Shown: positions 37,594-46,403 of the stretch, piece by piece
How positions within the stretch are numbered: the stretch's first letter is position 1
Layout of the letters: the number at the start of each line of letters is the position of its first letter
Source: Nostoc sp. LEGE 06077
GTDB taxonomy: Bacteria > Cyanobacteriota > Cyanobacteriia > Cyanobacteriales > Nostocaceae
Reading direction: 5' to 3'
DNA length: 64,000 nucleotides
NCBI RefSeq assembly: GCF_015207705.1
Contig: NZ_JADEWI010000037.1
Location: 1-64,000, forward strand
The notes under the pieces: generated by a model
Databases searched by the model: none
Told to the model about the DNA's origin: nothing
The model's input: only the letters and a program-made list of their open reading frames with translations
Translations under genes and position numbers: made by a program

Positions 37594-38661
37594 TTATTTA
37601 GGGTTGGATGTGTAATAAACCTTACCGCCAGTATCGGGAACAAAATGACAGCTAACACAAGAACGCCATAAAGATTGCCCAATTGGTTCTTCAGACTTGC
37701 GGTAATATTTACCCATCACAGGTTTAATTGCTTCAGTTGCCTTTAACAAATTGTAGTGGGGGATATTCAGGAAGATGTGGTGGGCAACGTGAGTACCGAT
37801 ATCATGATGGATGTGATTAACCAAACCATAATTGCGATCAATACTAGAAATTGCACCTTTAAGAAAAGTCCAATCTTCGCCACGATACCAAGGAATATCA
37901 GACTCGGTGTGATGCAGAAAAGTCACCAAATCCAACCAAACAACAAACACAATATAGGGTGCAGCGTAGTATTTCAACAACCACATCCAACCCCATTGAT
38001 AGGTGAGAAAACCTAACAAACCTACCATACTTATCCAGAGTATAGTACTAGTAATTACATCCCATTTCTCCGATGCTTTAAAGAGTGAACTATTAGGTGA
38101 AAAGTGAGAACCTTCTTTATTGGGAGAACGCTTAAACAAATACACTGGATAAGCCAATAAAAATAAATAATATCGGCCTATTTTTTGTGCCAAAGGCATT
38201 TCTTTATACTGAGATTCCGTCACAGGATACCAGCTTTCATCGTTATCGAGATGACCAGTATTTTTATGATGTGTCCTATGGCTGATGCGCCAACCGTGAT
38301 AAGGCACTAATATTGGTGTGTGAGACAGATGCCCAATTAAATCATTCAGCCATTTGTGCTTAGAAAATGATTGATGTCCGCAGTCATGCCCAACGACAAA
38401 TAAAGCCCAAAACATAGTTCCTTGCATTAACCAGAAAACAGGCCAAAAATACCAAGAATCAAGGTAATGAGCTACTGCATAAAGCGAACCAACAATCACA
38501 ACATCACGAAAGAAATAAAACAGTGATTGGCTGACATTGGGTTGAAAACATTCCTCTGGGATAGCAGCTTTTAAATCTTGCAGACTAAAGGGCAGCTTAG
38601 TTGTATTCTCAGAACCTTCACTGGCATGAGAACTGTCAAAAGGGATGGTAGTTGATTGCAC
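37594..38661 (-). CDS. desB: Omega-3 (delta-15) acyl-lipid desaturase
   Basis: Membrane di-iron desaturase that inserts the omega-3 double bond in lipid-bound C18 fatty acids, using ferredoxin. Three histidine boxes: HDCGHQSF (about 92), HRTHH (about 128) and HVAHHIF (about 290). Hydrophobic segments lie at about 50-85 and 205-250. The 355-residue length and 'IPEECFQPNVSQSLFYFFRD' fit DesB. Last of the desC-desA-desB series on the minus strand and followed by a strong terminator. Induction by cold is known for the family but not shown here. Confidence 0.93.
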   Translation of the reverse strand: MQSTTIPFDSSHASEGSENTTKLPFSLQDLKAAIPEECFQPNVSQSLFYFFRDVVIVGSLYAVAHYLDSWYFWPVFWLMQGTMFWALFVVGHDCGHQSFSKHKWLNDLIGHLSHTPILVPYHGWRISHRTHHKNTGHLDNDESWYPVTESQYKEMPLAQKIGRYYLFLLAYPVYLFKRSPNKEGSHFSPNSSLFKASEKWDVITSTILWISMVGLLGFLTYQWGWMWLLKYYAAPYIVFVVWLDLVTFLHHTESDIPWYRGEDWTFLKGAISSIDRNYGLVNHIHHDIGTHVAHHIFLNIPHYNLLKATEAIKPVMGKYYRKSEEPIGQSLWRSCVSCHFVPDTGGKVYYTSNPK

Positions 38662-38888
38662 TTGATTCTTTGATGAAATATTTAAAGTCGAAATTTGTTT
38701 GAGGTGTTAATGCACCCCTGAAATACCTGCGATGCTTTTAGACAAAGCAAGGTAAAAATCTCTGGCAATTCACTGAACAATAATTAATAAAGAATTGCCA
38801 GAAGCTATTTAATTTGCAGACTAATAATCTAATTGCTCTATCTATCTGAGCTTAGATTTAATCAGAGAAATTTTAGCTGCATTTTGGC

Positions 38889-39941
38889 TTATTTGCCTGC
38901 GTAATATTCGTTAAAAGTTTTATAACCAACATCAGTTACATACAGTTGACATTGGTCTGTAATTTGTTTCATTAAAGGCCAAGAAAACTGCAATTCATCA
39001 TGCAAAGAATCCCCCCAATTATCTTTAATGCTGCTGTAAGCTAACCGTAAATTATAAGAGGGAATAGCAGTAGAAAGGTGATGAGGTACGTGGACGTTAA
39101 TATCGTGACAAAGGAACTCTACCCAACGTGGATAATCACAATGAATAGTGCCAAATAACTGTGCCATTGCTTCATTCCACTTGCTGGCTTCATCAAAAGG
39201 AACATCTGGGAACGTGTGGTGAACGATGGTGAAGGTACTCATCCAGAAATGGTAAATTAACCAAGGCAAAAGCCAAAATTTGATAAATCCCCAAATACCA
39301 GTTGTAGCGATGAGAGTAGGAAATACAACTGCTGCGAAAATTGCCACTACAGCAACCGAAAGTTTAATACTTCCTTGGTCTTTAACTTTAAAATTGCGCC
39401 AATCAAAATGCACAACCGCCCAATGTCCAACGGAACCTACCCACCAAAGACGCTTTCTCATAAATAATTGAAAAGCAGATTGACGAGTTTTATCCCAACT
39501 TGCAAAAACTTCTGGTCGGATGGGATGCCAAGCGTTATCCTCATCTAACTTGTTGGTGTGTTTATGGTGATGATTATGCTTAATTCGCCAACTATGAAAA
39601 GGGTAGATTAACGGCATCATAAATATATGCCCAACTAAATCATTAACCCACCGTCGTTTGGCAAATGAACGATGACCGCAGTCATGACCAATGACAAAAA
39701 AACCTGTTAAAGCTGTCCCTGTAAAAATCCAGGCAATAGGCAAGAGAAACCAGGGAGAAATTGCCAAACTATAGTAGCCTAAACCTACCATCAAAACATT
39801 GGTGAAAACTTGTGTCCAAGCTTTACGACGATTCTGCTGAAAACATTCTTTTGGCAAAGTTTTGATAATATCTTTTAGCCTCAGTTGGGAATTACTAAGG
39901 TCTTTGTTTATGTCTTGCGTTTTGATTATTGATGTAGTCAT
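38889..39941 (-). CDS. desA: Delta-12 acyl-lipid desaturase
   Basis: Converts lipid-bound oleate to linoleate. His boxes: [17 protein letters not shown] and HVPHHLS. About 350 residues from the ATG at 39941 ([15 protein letters not shown]); the frame extends further to 39983, but those 14 residues are not family-like. '[20 protein letters not shown]' near the start is typical of cyanobacterial DesA. About 230 bp separates it from desB and about 230 bp from desC, so separate promoters are possible. Confidence 0.93.
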   Translation of the reverse strand: MTTSIIKTQDINKDLSNSQLRLKDIIKTLPKECFQQNRRKAWTQVFTNVLMVGLGYYSLAISPWFLLPIAWIFTGTALTGFFVIGHDCGHRSFAKRRWVNDLVGHIFMMPLIYPFHSWRIKHNHHHKHTNKLDEDNAWHPIRPEVFASWDKTRQSAFQLFMRKRLWWVGSVGHWAVVHFDWRNFKVKDQGSIKLSVAVVAIFAAVVFPTLIATTGIWGFIKFWLLPWLIYHFWMSTFTIVHHTFPDVPFDEASKWNEAMAQLFGTIHCDYPRWVEFLCHDINVHVPHHLSTAIPSYNLRLAYSSIKDNWGDSLHDELQFSWPLMKQITDQCQLYVTDVGYKTFNEYYAGK

Positions 39942-40089
39942 GAAAACCCGAAAAACGACAAACTCCTCCACCAAGTTGCCCAAAGGTAACTTGCAGCAAA
40001 ATTTCTTTACATTAACGCTCTGGATTATAGCAACTTTAGCTACCGCAGCATACCTGAAAGTAGCTTTTGGAGACTATTTTTATAACTGA
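39940..40089 (+). CDS. Possible small one-helix membrane protein
   Basis: A 49-residue frame from an ATG whose bases overlap the desA start codon on the other strand. It has a basic N-terminus and one predicted membrane helix ('[20 protein letters not shown]'). No ribosome site is evident, and the sequence lies between two minus-strand desaturase genes. It may be chance, but the helix and clean end before the downstream hairpin make it worth listing. Confidence 0.3.
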   Translation: MKTRKTTNSSTKLPKGNLQQNFFTLTLWIIATLATAAYLKVAFGDYFYN

Positions 40090-40120
40090 CGAGTGGATAT
40101 TTTGATTACTCAGAAATTCC

Positions 40121-40160
40121 TTTGTCATTAATCATTGGAAGACCAATGACTAATGACAAA
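40121..40160. terminator. Inverted repeat downstream of desC
   Basis: The arms TTTGTCATTAATCATTGG and CCAATGACTAATGACAAA pair almost perfectly around a 4-base loop, 12 bp after the desC stop (minus strand). It could terminate desC transcripts; no clear T-run follows. It also resembles the dispersed 'aatgacaaatgac' repeats. Confidence 0.55.
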
Positions 40161-40171
40161 TGATAAACGAA

Positions 40172-40990
40172 TTACTGTTTTTTGTCTGCAAGTTTTACAT
40201 TTGTAGCCAGACCAAATAATTGTAAAAATTGGATTGTCATCCAAGTGAGGTCAATTTCCCACCATTCCAAACCGTGACGGGCGGAGTATTGAAAAGCGTG
40301 GTGGTTATTGTGCCAGCCTTCACCAAAAACTAGTACGGCTACCCACCAGCAGTTAGTTGAGTTATCGCCAGATTCATAGCTACGATAGCCAAATTTATGG
40401 GTAGCACTGTTTACCAACCAAGTGCAGTGGTAAACCCAGACAATGCGAACAAAAATACCCCAAATAACAAACGGCCAGCCACCCAAAAATAACAATAGTA
40501 AACCTAGGGCAACTTGGATGAGAATGAAATATTTTTCTAAAAACTGATAAACTGGGTCTTCGGCAATATCTTTGGTAAAGCGAGGAACGTCAGCATGAGC
40601 CGGGCATTTGTGAATTAGCCAACCCATGTGGCTCCACCAAAAGCCTTTATTAGAATCATGGGGATCTGGGTCAGTATCGGAATGCAAATGATGAATGCGG
40701 TGTGTCCCGACCCACTCGATTGGCCCTCCTTGGCAGGATAGTGTTCCGAAAAGCACTAAGAGATATTCCAACCACTTGGGAGCTTGAAAACTGCGGTGAG
40801 TAACCAGGCGGTGAAACCCTAGAGTAACGCCTAAACCACCAGTTATCCAGTAAAGTAAGAAACCCACACCAACTGCTGTCCAGCTAAAGTTGCTAGGAAC
40901 AAGGGCAAATAAAGCGCCGATGTGTAGACCAACGAAAAATAGGGTATTTACCCAATTGATTTGAGGTTTAGTTGAAGTAGCAATTGTCAT
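40172..40990 (-). CDS. desC: Delta-9 acyl-lipid desaturase
   Basis: Introduces the first (delta-9) double bond in stearoyl lipids. His boxes: HRLVTHRSF, HRIHHLHSDTDPDPH and HNNHHAF. Hydrophobic pairs lie at about 15-60 and 150-185. The ATG at 40990 (MTIATSTKPQINWVNTL) gives the normal length of about 272 residues; the open frame extends to 41116 with 42 atypical residues. First of the desC-desA-desB series, divergent from the PLP lyase gene. Confidence 0.94.
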   Translation of the reverse strand: MTIATSTKPQINWVNTLFFVGLHIGALFALVPSNFSWTAVGVGFLLYWITGGLGVTLGFHRLVTHRSFQAPKWLEYLLVLFGTLSCQGGPIEWVGTHRIHHLHSDTDPDPHDSNKGFWWSHMGWLIHKCPAHADVPRFTKDIAEDPVYQFLEKYFILIQVALGLLLLFLGGWPFVIWGIFVRIVWVYHCTWLVNSATHKFGYRSYESGDNSTNCWWVAVLVFGEGWHNNHHAFQYSARHGLEWWEIDLTWMTIQFLQLFGLATNVKLADKKQ

Positions 40991-41076
40991 GCAGTAACCT
41001 GTATTGAAATTGTTTAGCCTAATCTGCGCGATCGCAAAATCCGCATATTTATAATTTTTTATTAATGAGGAAGTTA

Positions 41077-42306
41077 ATGAACAGCTTGGAACAGCTGCGG
41101 CAAGCAGAGCAGGCACTGATAGAGATTTTTTCTGGAATTGACGCTCAGGTCAAGCATAATCTAAAAAGAGTGCTGGATGCCTTTCGTAATCAGCGCGTAG
41201 GAGCGCACCACTTCGCTGGAGTAAGTGGCTATGGTCATGACGATTTAGGACGAGAAACTTTAGATAAAGTTTTTGCGGAAGTAATGGGCGCGGAATCTGC
41301 GGCGGTGCGAGTGCAGTTTGTATCGGGAACTCACGCGATCGCTTGCGCCCTATATGGTGTACTTCGTCCTGGTGATGAAATGTTAGCAGTGGTCGGCTCT
41401 CCCTACGATACGCTCGAAGAAGTGATTGGTTTGCGGGGACAAGGACAAGGCTCCCTTATTGAGTTTGGCATAAAATACCGCCAATTGGAGTTAACTGATG
41501 AAGGATCTATTGACTGGGCAGCTTTAAGCCATGCTATAGATGACAAAACACGTTTAGTGTTAATCCAGCGTTCCTGCGGCTATTCTTGGCGGCCTAGCTT
41601 ATCGATTGCGGATATCGCCAAGATTGTGCATCTAGTCAAACAGCAAAATCCTGATACTGTTTGCTTTGTTGATAACTGCTACGGCGAATTTATCGAAACT
41701 CAAGAACCCACCCATGTCGGTGCGGATTTAATGGCAGGTTCCTTAATTAAAAATCCGGGGGGTACAATCGTCACCGCTGGCGGTTATGTAGCTGGTCGGG
41801 CTGATTTGGTAGAAGCCGCCGCCTGTCGCCTCACTGCCCCTGGGATTGGCAGTTATGGTGGTGCAACCTTTGACCAAAATCGCTTGTTATTCCAAGGCTT
41901 ATTTTTATCGCCGCAGATGGTAGGTGAGGCGATGAAGGGTACTTTTCTAACTGGTTATGTTTTTGACAAGCTTGGTTATCCGGTCAATCCTGCGCCCCTT
42001 GCACCGCGTGGTGATGTGATTCAGGCAATTAAGCTGGGTTCTGCCAAAAAGTTAATTGCTTTTTGTAAGGCTGTACAGCAAAATTCTCCGGTGGGTTCTT
42101 ATCTCGACCCTGTACCTGATGCTATGCCGGGGTATGAGAGTCAGGTGGTAATGGCTGGGGGGACGTTTATTGAGGGGAGTACGTTGGAATTCTCGGCGGA
42201 TGGGCCTTTGCGTGAGCCTTATATAGTTTATTGCCAAGGGGGGACTCATTGGACTCATGTGGCGATCGCACTAGAGGCGGCGATTGAAGCAGTTGGAAGT
42301 GCTTGA
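41077..42306 (+). CDS. Methionine gamma-lyase-like PLP enzyme ('aluminium resistance' family)
   Basis: Fold-type I PLP enzyme, about 409 residues. The family has been called aluminium resistance protein and is related to cystathionine/methionine lyases. Features: 'GVSGYGHDDLGRETLDKVFA', 'AAVRVQFVSGTHAIACALYG', 'CFVDNCYGEFIET' (PLP Asp region), and 'AGSLIKNPGGTIVTAGGYVA' with the likely PLP Lys. The ATG at 41077 is chosen because a GAGGAAG ribosome site lies just before it, inside the alternative longer frame. Real substrate unknown. Confidence 0.88.
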   Translation: MNSLEQLRQAEQALIEIFSGIDAQVKHNLKRVLDAFRNQRVGAHHFAGVSGYGHDDLGRETLDKVFAEVMGAESAAVRVQFVSGTHAIACALYGVLRPGDEMLAVVGSPYDTLEEVIGLRGQGQGSLIEFGIKYRQLELTDEGSIDWAALSHAIDDKTRLVLIQRSCGYSWRPSLSIADIAKIVHLVKQQNPDTVCFVDNCYGEFIETQEPTHVGADLMAGSLIKNPGGTIVTAGGYVAGRADLVEAAACRLTAPGIGSYGGATFDQNRLLFQGLFLSPQMVGEAMKGTFLTGYVFDKLGYPVNPAPLAPRGDVIQAIKLGSAKKLIAFCKAVQQNSPVGSYLDPVPDAMPGYESQVVMAGGTFIEGSTLEFSADGPLREPYIVYCQGGTHWTHVAIALEAAIEAVGSA

Positions 42307-42327
42307 AGTTACATGAGTTAGGATTGT

Positions 42328-42356
42328 CTCACGCAGAGACGCGGAGGCGCGGAGAG
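42328..42356. repeat. Left inverted repeat flanking the GxxExxY gene
   Basis: The 29 bases starting ctcacgcagagac match the reverse complement of 42755-42783 at 26 of 29 positions. They belong to the 'cgcagaggcgcagag' repeat family also seen inside the small elements at 44813 and 45455. Confidence 0.75.
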
Positions 42357-42369
42357 TGAGAGGCAAAGA

Positions 42370-42750
42370 GTGATGATGGAGAATGAGATTACTGGTGCTG
42401 TGGTGGATGCTGCTTACAAGGTTCACACAACTTTGGGGCCTGGTTTGCTGGAATCTGTGTATGAATCGGTTATGGATTTTGAGTTACGGAGACAAAAGTT
42501 AAAGGTTAGCCGACAGGTAGCAATTCCGGTATTTTATGAAGGTGTGTGTTTGGATGAAGGCTTCCGTGCTGATTTGATAGTCGAGGATCGGGTGATTGTT
42601 GAACTCAAATCAGTAGAAGTTGTTCATCCAGTACACAAAAAGCAACTACTTACTTATCTCCGTCTTGCTGATAAACGAGTCGGATTACTCATCAACTTCA
42701 ACGTCACACTCATTAAAGACGGAATCTCCCGCGTAGTAAACAACCTCTAA
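42370..42750 (+). CDS. GxxExxY family protein
   Basis: A 126-residue PD-(D/E)xK-like family protein of unknown role. It has the naming motif GPGLLESVYESVMDFEL, 'LRRQKLKVSRQVAIPVFYEG', 'DEGFRADLIVEDRVIVELKS' (nuclease-like D...ExK) and 'VHKKQLLTYLRLADKRVGLL'. GTG 42370, ATG 42373 and ATG 42376 are all possible starts. Bounded on both sides by 29-bp inverted repeats, so the gene with its repeats could move or be copied as a unit. Confidence 0.9.
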   Translation: MMMENEITGAVVDAAYKVHTTLGPGLLESVYESVMDFELRRQKLKVSRQVAIPVFYEGVCLDEGFRADLIVEDRVIVELKSVEVVHPVHKKQLLTYLRLADKRVGLLINFNVTLIKDGISRVVNNL

Positions 42751-42754
42751 AAAA

Positions 42755-42783
42755 CTCTCTGCGCCTCTGCGCCTCTGCGTGAG
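42755..42783. repeat. Right inverted repeat flanking the GxxExxY gene
   Basis: Partner of 42328-42356 in inverted orientation (26 of 29 matches). It begins 5 bp after the GxxExxY stop codon and ends 4 bp before the bciB stop on the other strand. Confidence 0.75.
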
Positions 42784-42786
42784 TCA

Positions 42787-43986
42787 TTAATCCGGTAACT
42801 TATACTGCTCAACAATCCGTTTAGCAAACTCCGGCACATGCGCCTCTAACTTCTCAGGATGATTCCGCTTTACATACAGATAATTCCTGGTAAAGTGCGA
42901 ATCAATCGAGAACCGCGCATACTCTAAACCTTTGGGGCCGATTTTATCAATGACTACGCCCATCATTTTCGCTACCCACATCGGTAAGGTTACGCCTTTG
43001 TCATAAGCTGAAATCCCTTGTTGTACTGCTTCTTGGCGGTTCCCTTGAGACATGACTGGCTGGGTGTCTATCTGATCTTGCACCAAGTCCAGCATTTCTT
43101 TGCCTGTATCATTTCTGACTAAAATCCATTGCCAGCCGAAGGGTGCGCCCATGTAGCCCACAACTAAATCGGCTAGGGAGTTGACGTAATCAAAGCAACT
43201 CATACAGGAGGGGGCGAAAACATCTTTGAGTTTGTTGGTTTTTAAGCCAAAGAAGGGGACTTTCTCGATGGAGCCGTCTGAGTGTTTGAAGTGAATGCGG
43301 AAATCTTGCATGAATTCGTAGTGTACTACTGTCTCAGGCGATCGGCTGGTGGTTTCTAAGAATTTTTGCAGTCCGGCGCGGGTAACGTTATCTACGCAAG
43401 GTGTACCTAATACGTATAACTTTTCTAGACCGAGTTGCTTTTCTACTGCCCTGAGTGCTTGAATTTGGCAACCAACACCAATTACTAATAGTCGCTTCAT
43501 CCCAGATTTTTCTACTTCTTCCAAAATAGAAAGGTTGGGGGAAAGTGTTGGTTTATTTACCCGTGCTGCTAGTATTTCTTCTGGGGTACGGGCAATCACA
43601 GGCATGGGTTGGAAGCGGTCTTCTTTGGTGTTTTGGACGCAGACAACGCCTTCAACTAAGCCGCGATTCAGCATTTCTATGGCAATACTGCTGACTATGC
43701 CTGTCCATTGTGCGCCTTCGATGGGCTGCTGTTTCTTTGCTGCCATCATTTCTTGATGGACACCAAAGTAGAGTTCTTCGGGGTTGTCCAGATTGCGAGA
43801 ACGGCTATGGCTTTGGGTTTCGAGGGTGTCTATCTGCTGGGTGATAAAAGCGCAGGCTTCCTTGACATAGTGAATATAGTATGTATCACACAACCCACAT
43901 TCACTGCACAGTTCTTTGGCAGGGCGACGGCTACCGGGTTTTAAGGCTTTGGCTTTTGTATGCTTGTTAGAATCAACAGAGGTCAT
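42787..43986 (-). CDS. bciB: Ferredoxin-dependent divinyl chlorophyllide 8-vinyl reductase, BciB type
   Basis: Iron-sulfur flavoprotein of the F420-hydrogenase beta-subunit family. In cyanobacteria it reduces the 8-vinyl group of divinyl (proto)chlorophyllide during chlorophyll synthesis. The N-terminal Cys cluster is 'ELCSECGLCDTYYIHYVKEA'; further Cys lie in 'GVGCQIQALRAVEKQLGLEK', 'LGTPCVDNVTRAGLQKFL' and 'SCMSCFDYVNSLADLVVGYM', forming two [4Fe-4S] sites. Length 399, standard. The related 7-hydroxymethyl chlorophyll reductase is the main alternative. Confidence 0.9.
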   Translation of the reverse strand: MTSVDSNKHTKAKALKPGSRRPAKELCSECGLCDTYYIHYVKEACAFITQQIDTLETQSHSRSRNLDNPEELYFGVHQEMMAAKKQQPIEGAQWTGIVSSIAIEMLNRGLVEGVVCVQNTKEDRFQPMPVIARTPEEILAARVNKPTLSPNLSILEEVEKSGMKRLLVIGVGCQIQALRAVEKQLGLEKLYVLGTPCVDNVTRAGLQKFLETTSRSPETVVHYEFMQDFRIHFKHSDGSIEKVPFFGLKTNKLKDVFAPSCMSCFDYVNSLADLVVGYMGAPFGWQWILVRNDTGKEMLDLVQDQIDTQPVMSQGNRQEAVQQGISAYDKGVTLPMWVAKMMGVVIDKIGPKGLEYARFSIDSHFTRNYLYVKRNHPEKLEAHVPEFAKRIVEQYKLPD

Positions 43987-44069
43987 ATAAAGTTTGTTTT
44001 ATCAAGGAATCCTTTTACTACAATACCTTTACAGCTTATGAACTTAACCTATAGAGGTTGAAAAATCTG

Positions 44070-44531
44070 ATGACTGCGCCTCAATCAAAAGTTTTTACCA
44101 ACTCGCGTCTTTACAACCAAGATTTTTATTTGTGGATAGAGACAACTACTAAACAACTAAAAGAAGGTAGATTTTCTGATGTTGATTTAGAAAATCTTAT
44201 CGAAGAAATTGAAAGCATGGGGAGAAGTGAAAAACACGCACTTGAGAGTAATTTAGTTGTTCTATTAATGCACCTATTAAAATACAAATATCAGCCAGAA
44301 AAACGCTCTAATAGTTGGAAAGGAACTATCAGGGAACATCGCCGCAGATTGACAAGGACTTTTAAGGATAGTCCTAGTTTAAAACCATATTTTCAGGAAG
44401 TTCTTACTGATTGTTATCAAGATGCTAGAAAGCAAGCCAGTGATGAAACTGGTTTATTTGTTGATACTTTTCCTATAGAATCTCCATTTACTACGGATGA
44501 ATGTTTAGATGAAGATTTTTTACCAGATTAG
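44070..44531 (+). CDS. DUF29 domain-containing protein
   Basis: A 153-residue member of the same family as the protein at 28276: 'LYNQDFYLWIETTTKQLKEG', 'VDLENLIEEIESMGRSEKHA', 'LLKYKYQPEKRSNSWKGTIR' and 'FPIESPFTTDECLDEDFLPD'. The ATG at 44070 (MTAPQSKVF) lies about 12 bases after an AGAGG site; the longer TTG frame from 44058 is less likely. Function unknown. Confidence 0.88.
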   Translation: MTAPQSKVFTNSRLYNQDFYLWIETTTKQLKEGRFSDVDLENLIEEIESMGRSEKHALESNLVVLLMHLLKYKYQPEKRSNSWKGTIREHRRRLTRTFKDSPSLKPYFQEVLTDCYQDARKQASDETGLFVDTFPIESPFTTDECLDEDFLPD

Positions 44532-45014
44532 TTGAGTATTGATATTTACCGCAGTTTAAATGGCGATGCTATGACCTGAAATCTACTTACCACTACTTGA
44601 TTTTGAGCATTAATTACATCAGTAAATTCTTATAGCCTTTCCATAAATCTATACTTAACTGACTTCTTCTACTTGTCTTAAGATACAAGGTTGGGTTGAG
44701 GAACTAAATCCAAAATCAAAATATCTTGACATTGTTGGGTTTCACTTTGTTCCACCCAACCTACATTTATTTTTTTCTAATAACTTATGAGGTCAGAAAA
44801 ATATTTTAAGCCTTATACCAATTCTGTATGAAGATGCACTGAATTAAAGAACGAACCGCAAAGGGCGCAAAGAACACAAAGAAAGAAGATATAAAAGATT
44901 AAATGCAGCCTCACATAGAATTGGTATTAGATTTGTAGGTGCTTGCCTGATAAGTTATAACTGGATCAAAAATTCTTGGATTAATGATACAGAGACGTTA
45001 AAGATATTTAGTAA
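44532..45014. other. Gene-free stretch with a MITE-like element
   Basis: AT-rich intergenic DNA. The one clear structure is the MITE-like element at 44813-44929 (listed separately). Nothing else was recognised. Confidence 0.5.
44813..44929. mobile_element. MITE-like element A (about 117 bp)
   Basis: The ends are imperfect terminal inverted repeats: left TTATACCAATTCTGTATGAA, right (reverse complement) TAATACCAATTCTATGTGAG. The interior carries 'gaacgaaccgcaaagggcgc' and 'caaagaacacaaag'. It has no coding capacity. The size, terminal repeats and shared core point to a non-autonomous mobile repeat; no transposase was seen. Confidence 0.65.
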
Positions 45015-45377
45015 ATGAAAGATAAAAGTTTTTTACATAATGATGAATTCTATCAACTTCCTACTACGAAATTATTAGAAATACTCGAAAATGGGTTGTT
45101 GTTGGAAAGGGGACGTGCATTGTTTATTCTTGCGCGGCTTTCTGGTGAGAATAAAAAACTTATTCCCATAGTTGTAAAGCAGATATCCGATTCTAAAAAC
45201 CGGACTGCTATAACAATTGGTACAGTTTCCATTTCTTGTTTAGGTATTGCTGGCTTATTAGAAGCAGATACTCACGATACAAGAGAGATTGTCAAAGTAC
45301 TTCTCGAAACATGGACAGAACCAGACCGTAGCAATATTATTGATTTTTTAAAGTTACAGCATATTTTGGTTGCATAA
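45015..45377 (+). CDS. Hypothetical helical protein
   Basis: A 120-residue unrecognised protein. It is mostly helical with HEAT-like pairs ('TTKLLEILENGLLLERGRAL', 'REIVKVLLETWTEPDRSNII') and a hydrophobic stretch 'ITIGTVSISCLGIAGLLEA'. Starts with ATG after an AT-rich region; flanked on both sides by MITE-like elements. Probably real from its protein-like composition, but no family was recognised. Confidence 0.6.
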   Translation: MKDKSFLHNDEFYQLPTTKLLEILENGLLLERGRALFILARLSGENKKLIPIVVKQISDSKNRTAITIGTVSISCLGIAGLLEADTHDTREIVKVLLETWTEPDRSNIIDFLKLQHILVA

Positions 45378-45454
45378 TTGCTCCAAAGTAAGTAAAAACG
45401 ACGGAGAAAAATTTCTAATATCATTGATATGACTATATCAATATTGAGATGAAC

Positions 45455-45545
45455 AGGACTTACGCACAGGCTGCGGAAGAACGAACCGCAGAGGCGCAGA
45501 GTTCACGGAGGAATGAGAGTTTGAGAGATGTTTTGCGTAAGTCCT
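45455..45545. mobile_element. MITE-like element B (about 91 bp)
   Basis: Perfect 12-bp terminal inverted repeats AGGACTTACGCA and TGCGTAAGTCCT enclose 'gaagaacgaaccgcagaggc' and 'gcagagttcacgg'. It shares the gaacgaaccgca core with element A (44813) but has different ends. No coding capacity. Confidence 0.75.
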
Positions 45546-45768
45546 AATTAAGTAAAATGCCCAGATGCAGGGGATCGCTAACTTGAAAGACTAGTTAGAT
45601 TTGCCCACAAGTGCATAAGTATAATGAAGCTTATCAAAAGTTTCAAGCGCAACTGAAGTTTAGATAAAGTGCGATCGCCCTCCTCCTTATAAAAAATTAA
45701 TTATTATTTACAATACTTAAAATTGTGCTAAAAAAGTTACTGTAATCCTTAAAAAAATTTGAGTATAT

Positions 45769-46233
45769 ATGATTAACGTTAGCGAAGCCTTAGAACCTCT
45801 TGCTGCTTGGTTTCGTTCTCTGGGAATACCTCAGCCTATTGTGGAATGGGGACATCCGGTAATGATGGGAATTGTTGTGGTTGTCATGGGTAGCTACGTC
45901 GGGTGGACTGGTTGGCGATATAGGCTGGCGAAGGATAAAGATGATTCCTTTAAAAACCGGATGAATCATCGTCTACTTGCACCGTGGATGTTTTTCTTTT
46001 TAGCGGCTGGTTATCCTGGTGGAGTTTTGTCTTTAGTGATGCAGAATCACCCAATTTTTGAGAGTCCTCATTTTTGGACTGGCTCTCTTGTACTAATATT
46101 GCTCTTGATTAATAGTGTAATTTCGTTTACTGGCTTTGCTGGTGGTAAACCTGCTTTACGCACTACTCACGCCTATTTAGGTAGCGGAATCTTAGGGCTT
46201 TTGGTTGTTCACGCTGTATTAGGGCTGATTTAA
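45769..46233 (+). CDS. DUF4079-type four-helix membrane protein
   Basis: A 154-residue membrane protein with about four hydrophobic helices: 'PVMMGIVVVVMGSYVGWTGW', 'LLAPWMFFFLAAGYPGGVLS', 'TGSLVLILLLINSVISFTGF' and a last one ending HAVLGLI. It carries conserved His in 'WGHPVMMG', 'RTTHAYLGSG' and 'VVHAVLG', which in related cyanobacterial/plastid proteins suggest a cytochrome b561-like fold. Function unknown. Followed by a clear terminator. Confidence 0.8.
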   Translation: MINVSEALEPLAAWFRSLGIPQPIVEWGHPVMMGIVVVVMGSYVGWTGWRYRLAKDKDDSFKNRMNHRLLAPWMFFFLAAGYPGGVLSLVMQNHPIFESPHFWTGSLVLILLLINSVISFTGFAGGKPALRTTHAYLGSGILGLLVVHAVLGLI

Positions 46234-46290
46234 CTTGAGTATATATTTGTAGTGTAGTTGTAATTTTTAACCCATCATACTTAGTAACAC

Positions 46291-46320
46291 AAACAAAGCC
46301 TGCATTTGCGGGCTTTGTTT
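46291..46320 (+). terminator. Intrinsic terminator after the DUF4079 gene
   Basis: AAACAAAGCCTGC pairs with GCGGGCTTTGTTT across the loop ATTT, about 58 bp after the stop. Its position argues that the next gene starts downstream of it, supporting the ATG at 46404. Confidence 0.8.
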
Positions 46321-46403
46321 GTATGAATCTAATAAACTATACTTCACCAACAAGCATCAAGATTTTTCTTGAGTGCTGCCCAGTTGAGAATTTGAATTGT
46401 CTT

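Noticed and set aside
40991-41116. 42-codon N-terminal extension of desC
   Set aside because: The added residues are not desaturase-like and cross the divergent promoter region and the start of the neighbouring gene.
46323-46403. N-terminal 27-codon extension of comEC
   Set aside because: It begins 3 bp after an intrinsic terminator and lacks family similarity; the ATG at 46404 starts directly with the conserved hydrophobic helix.
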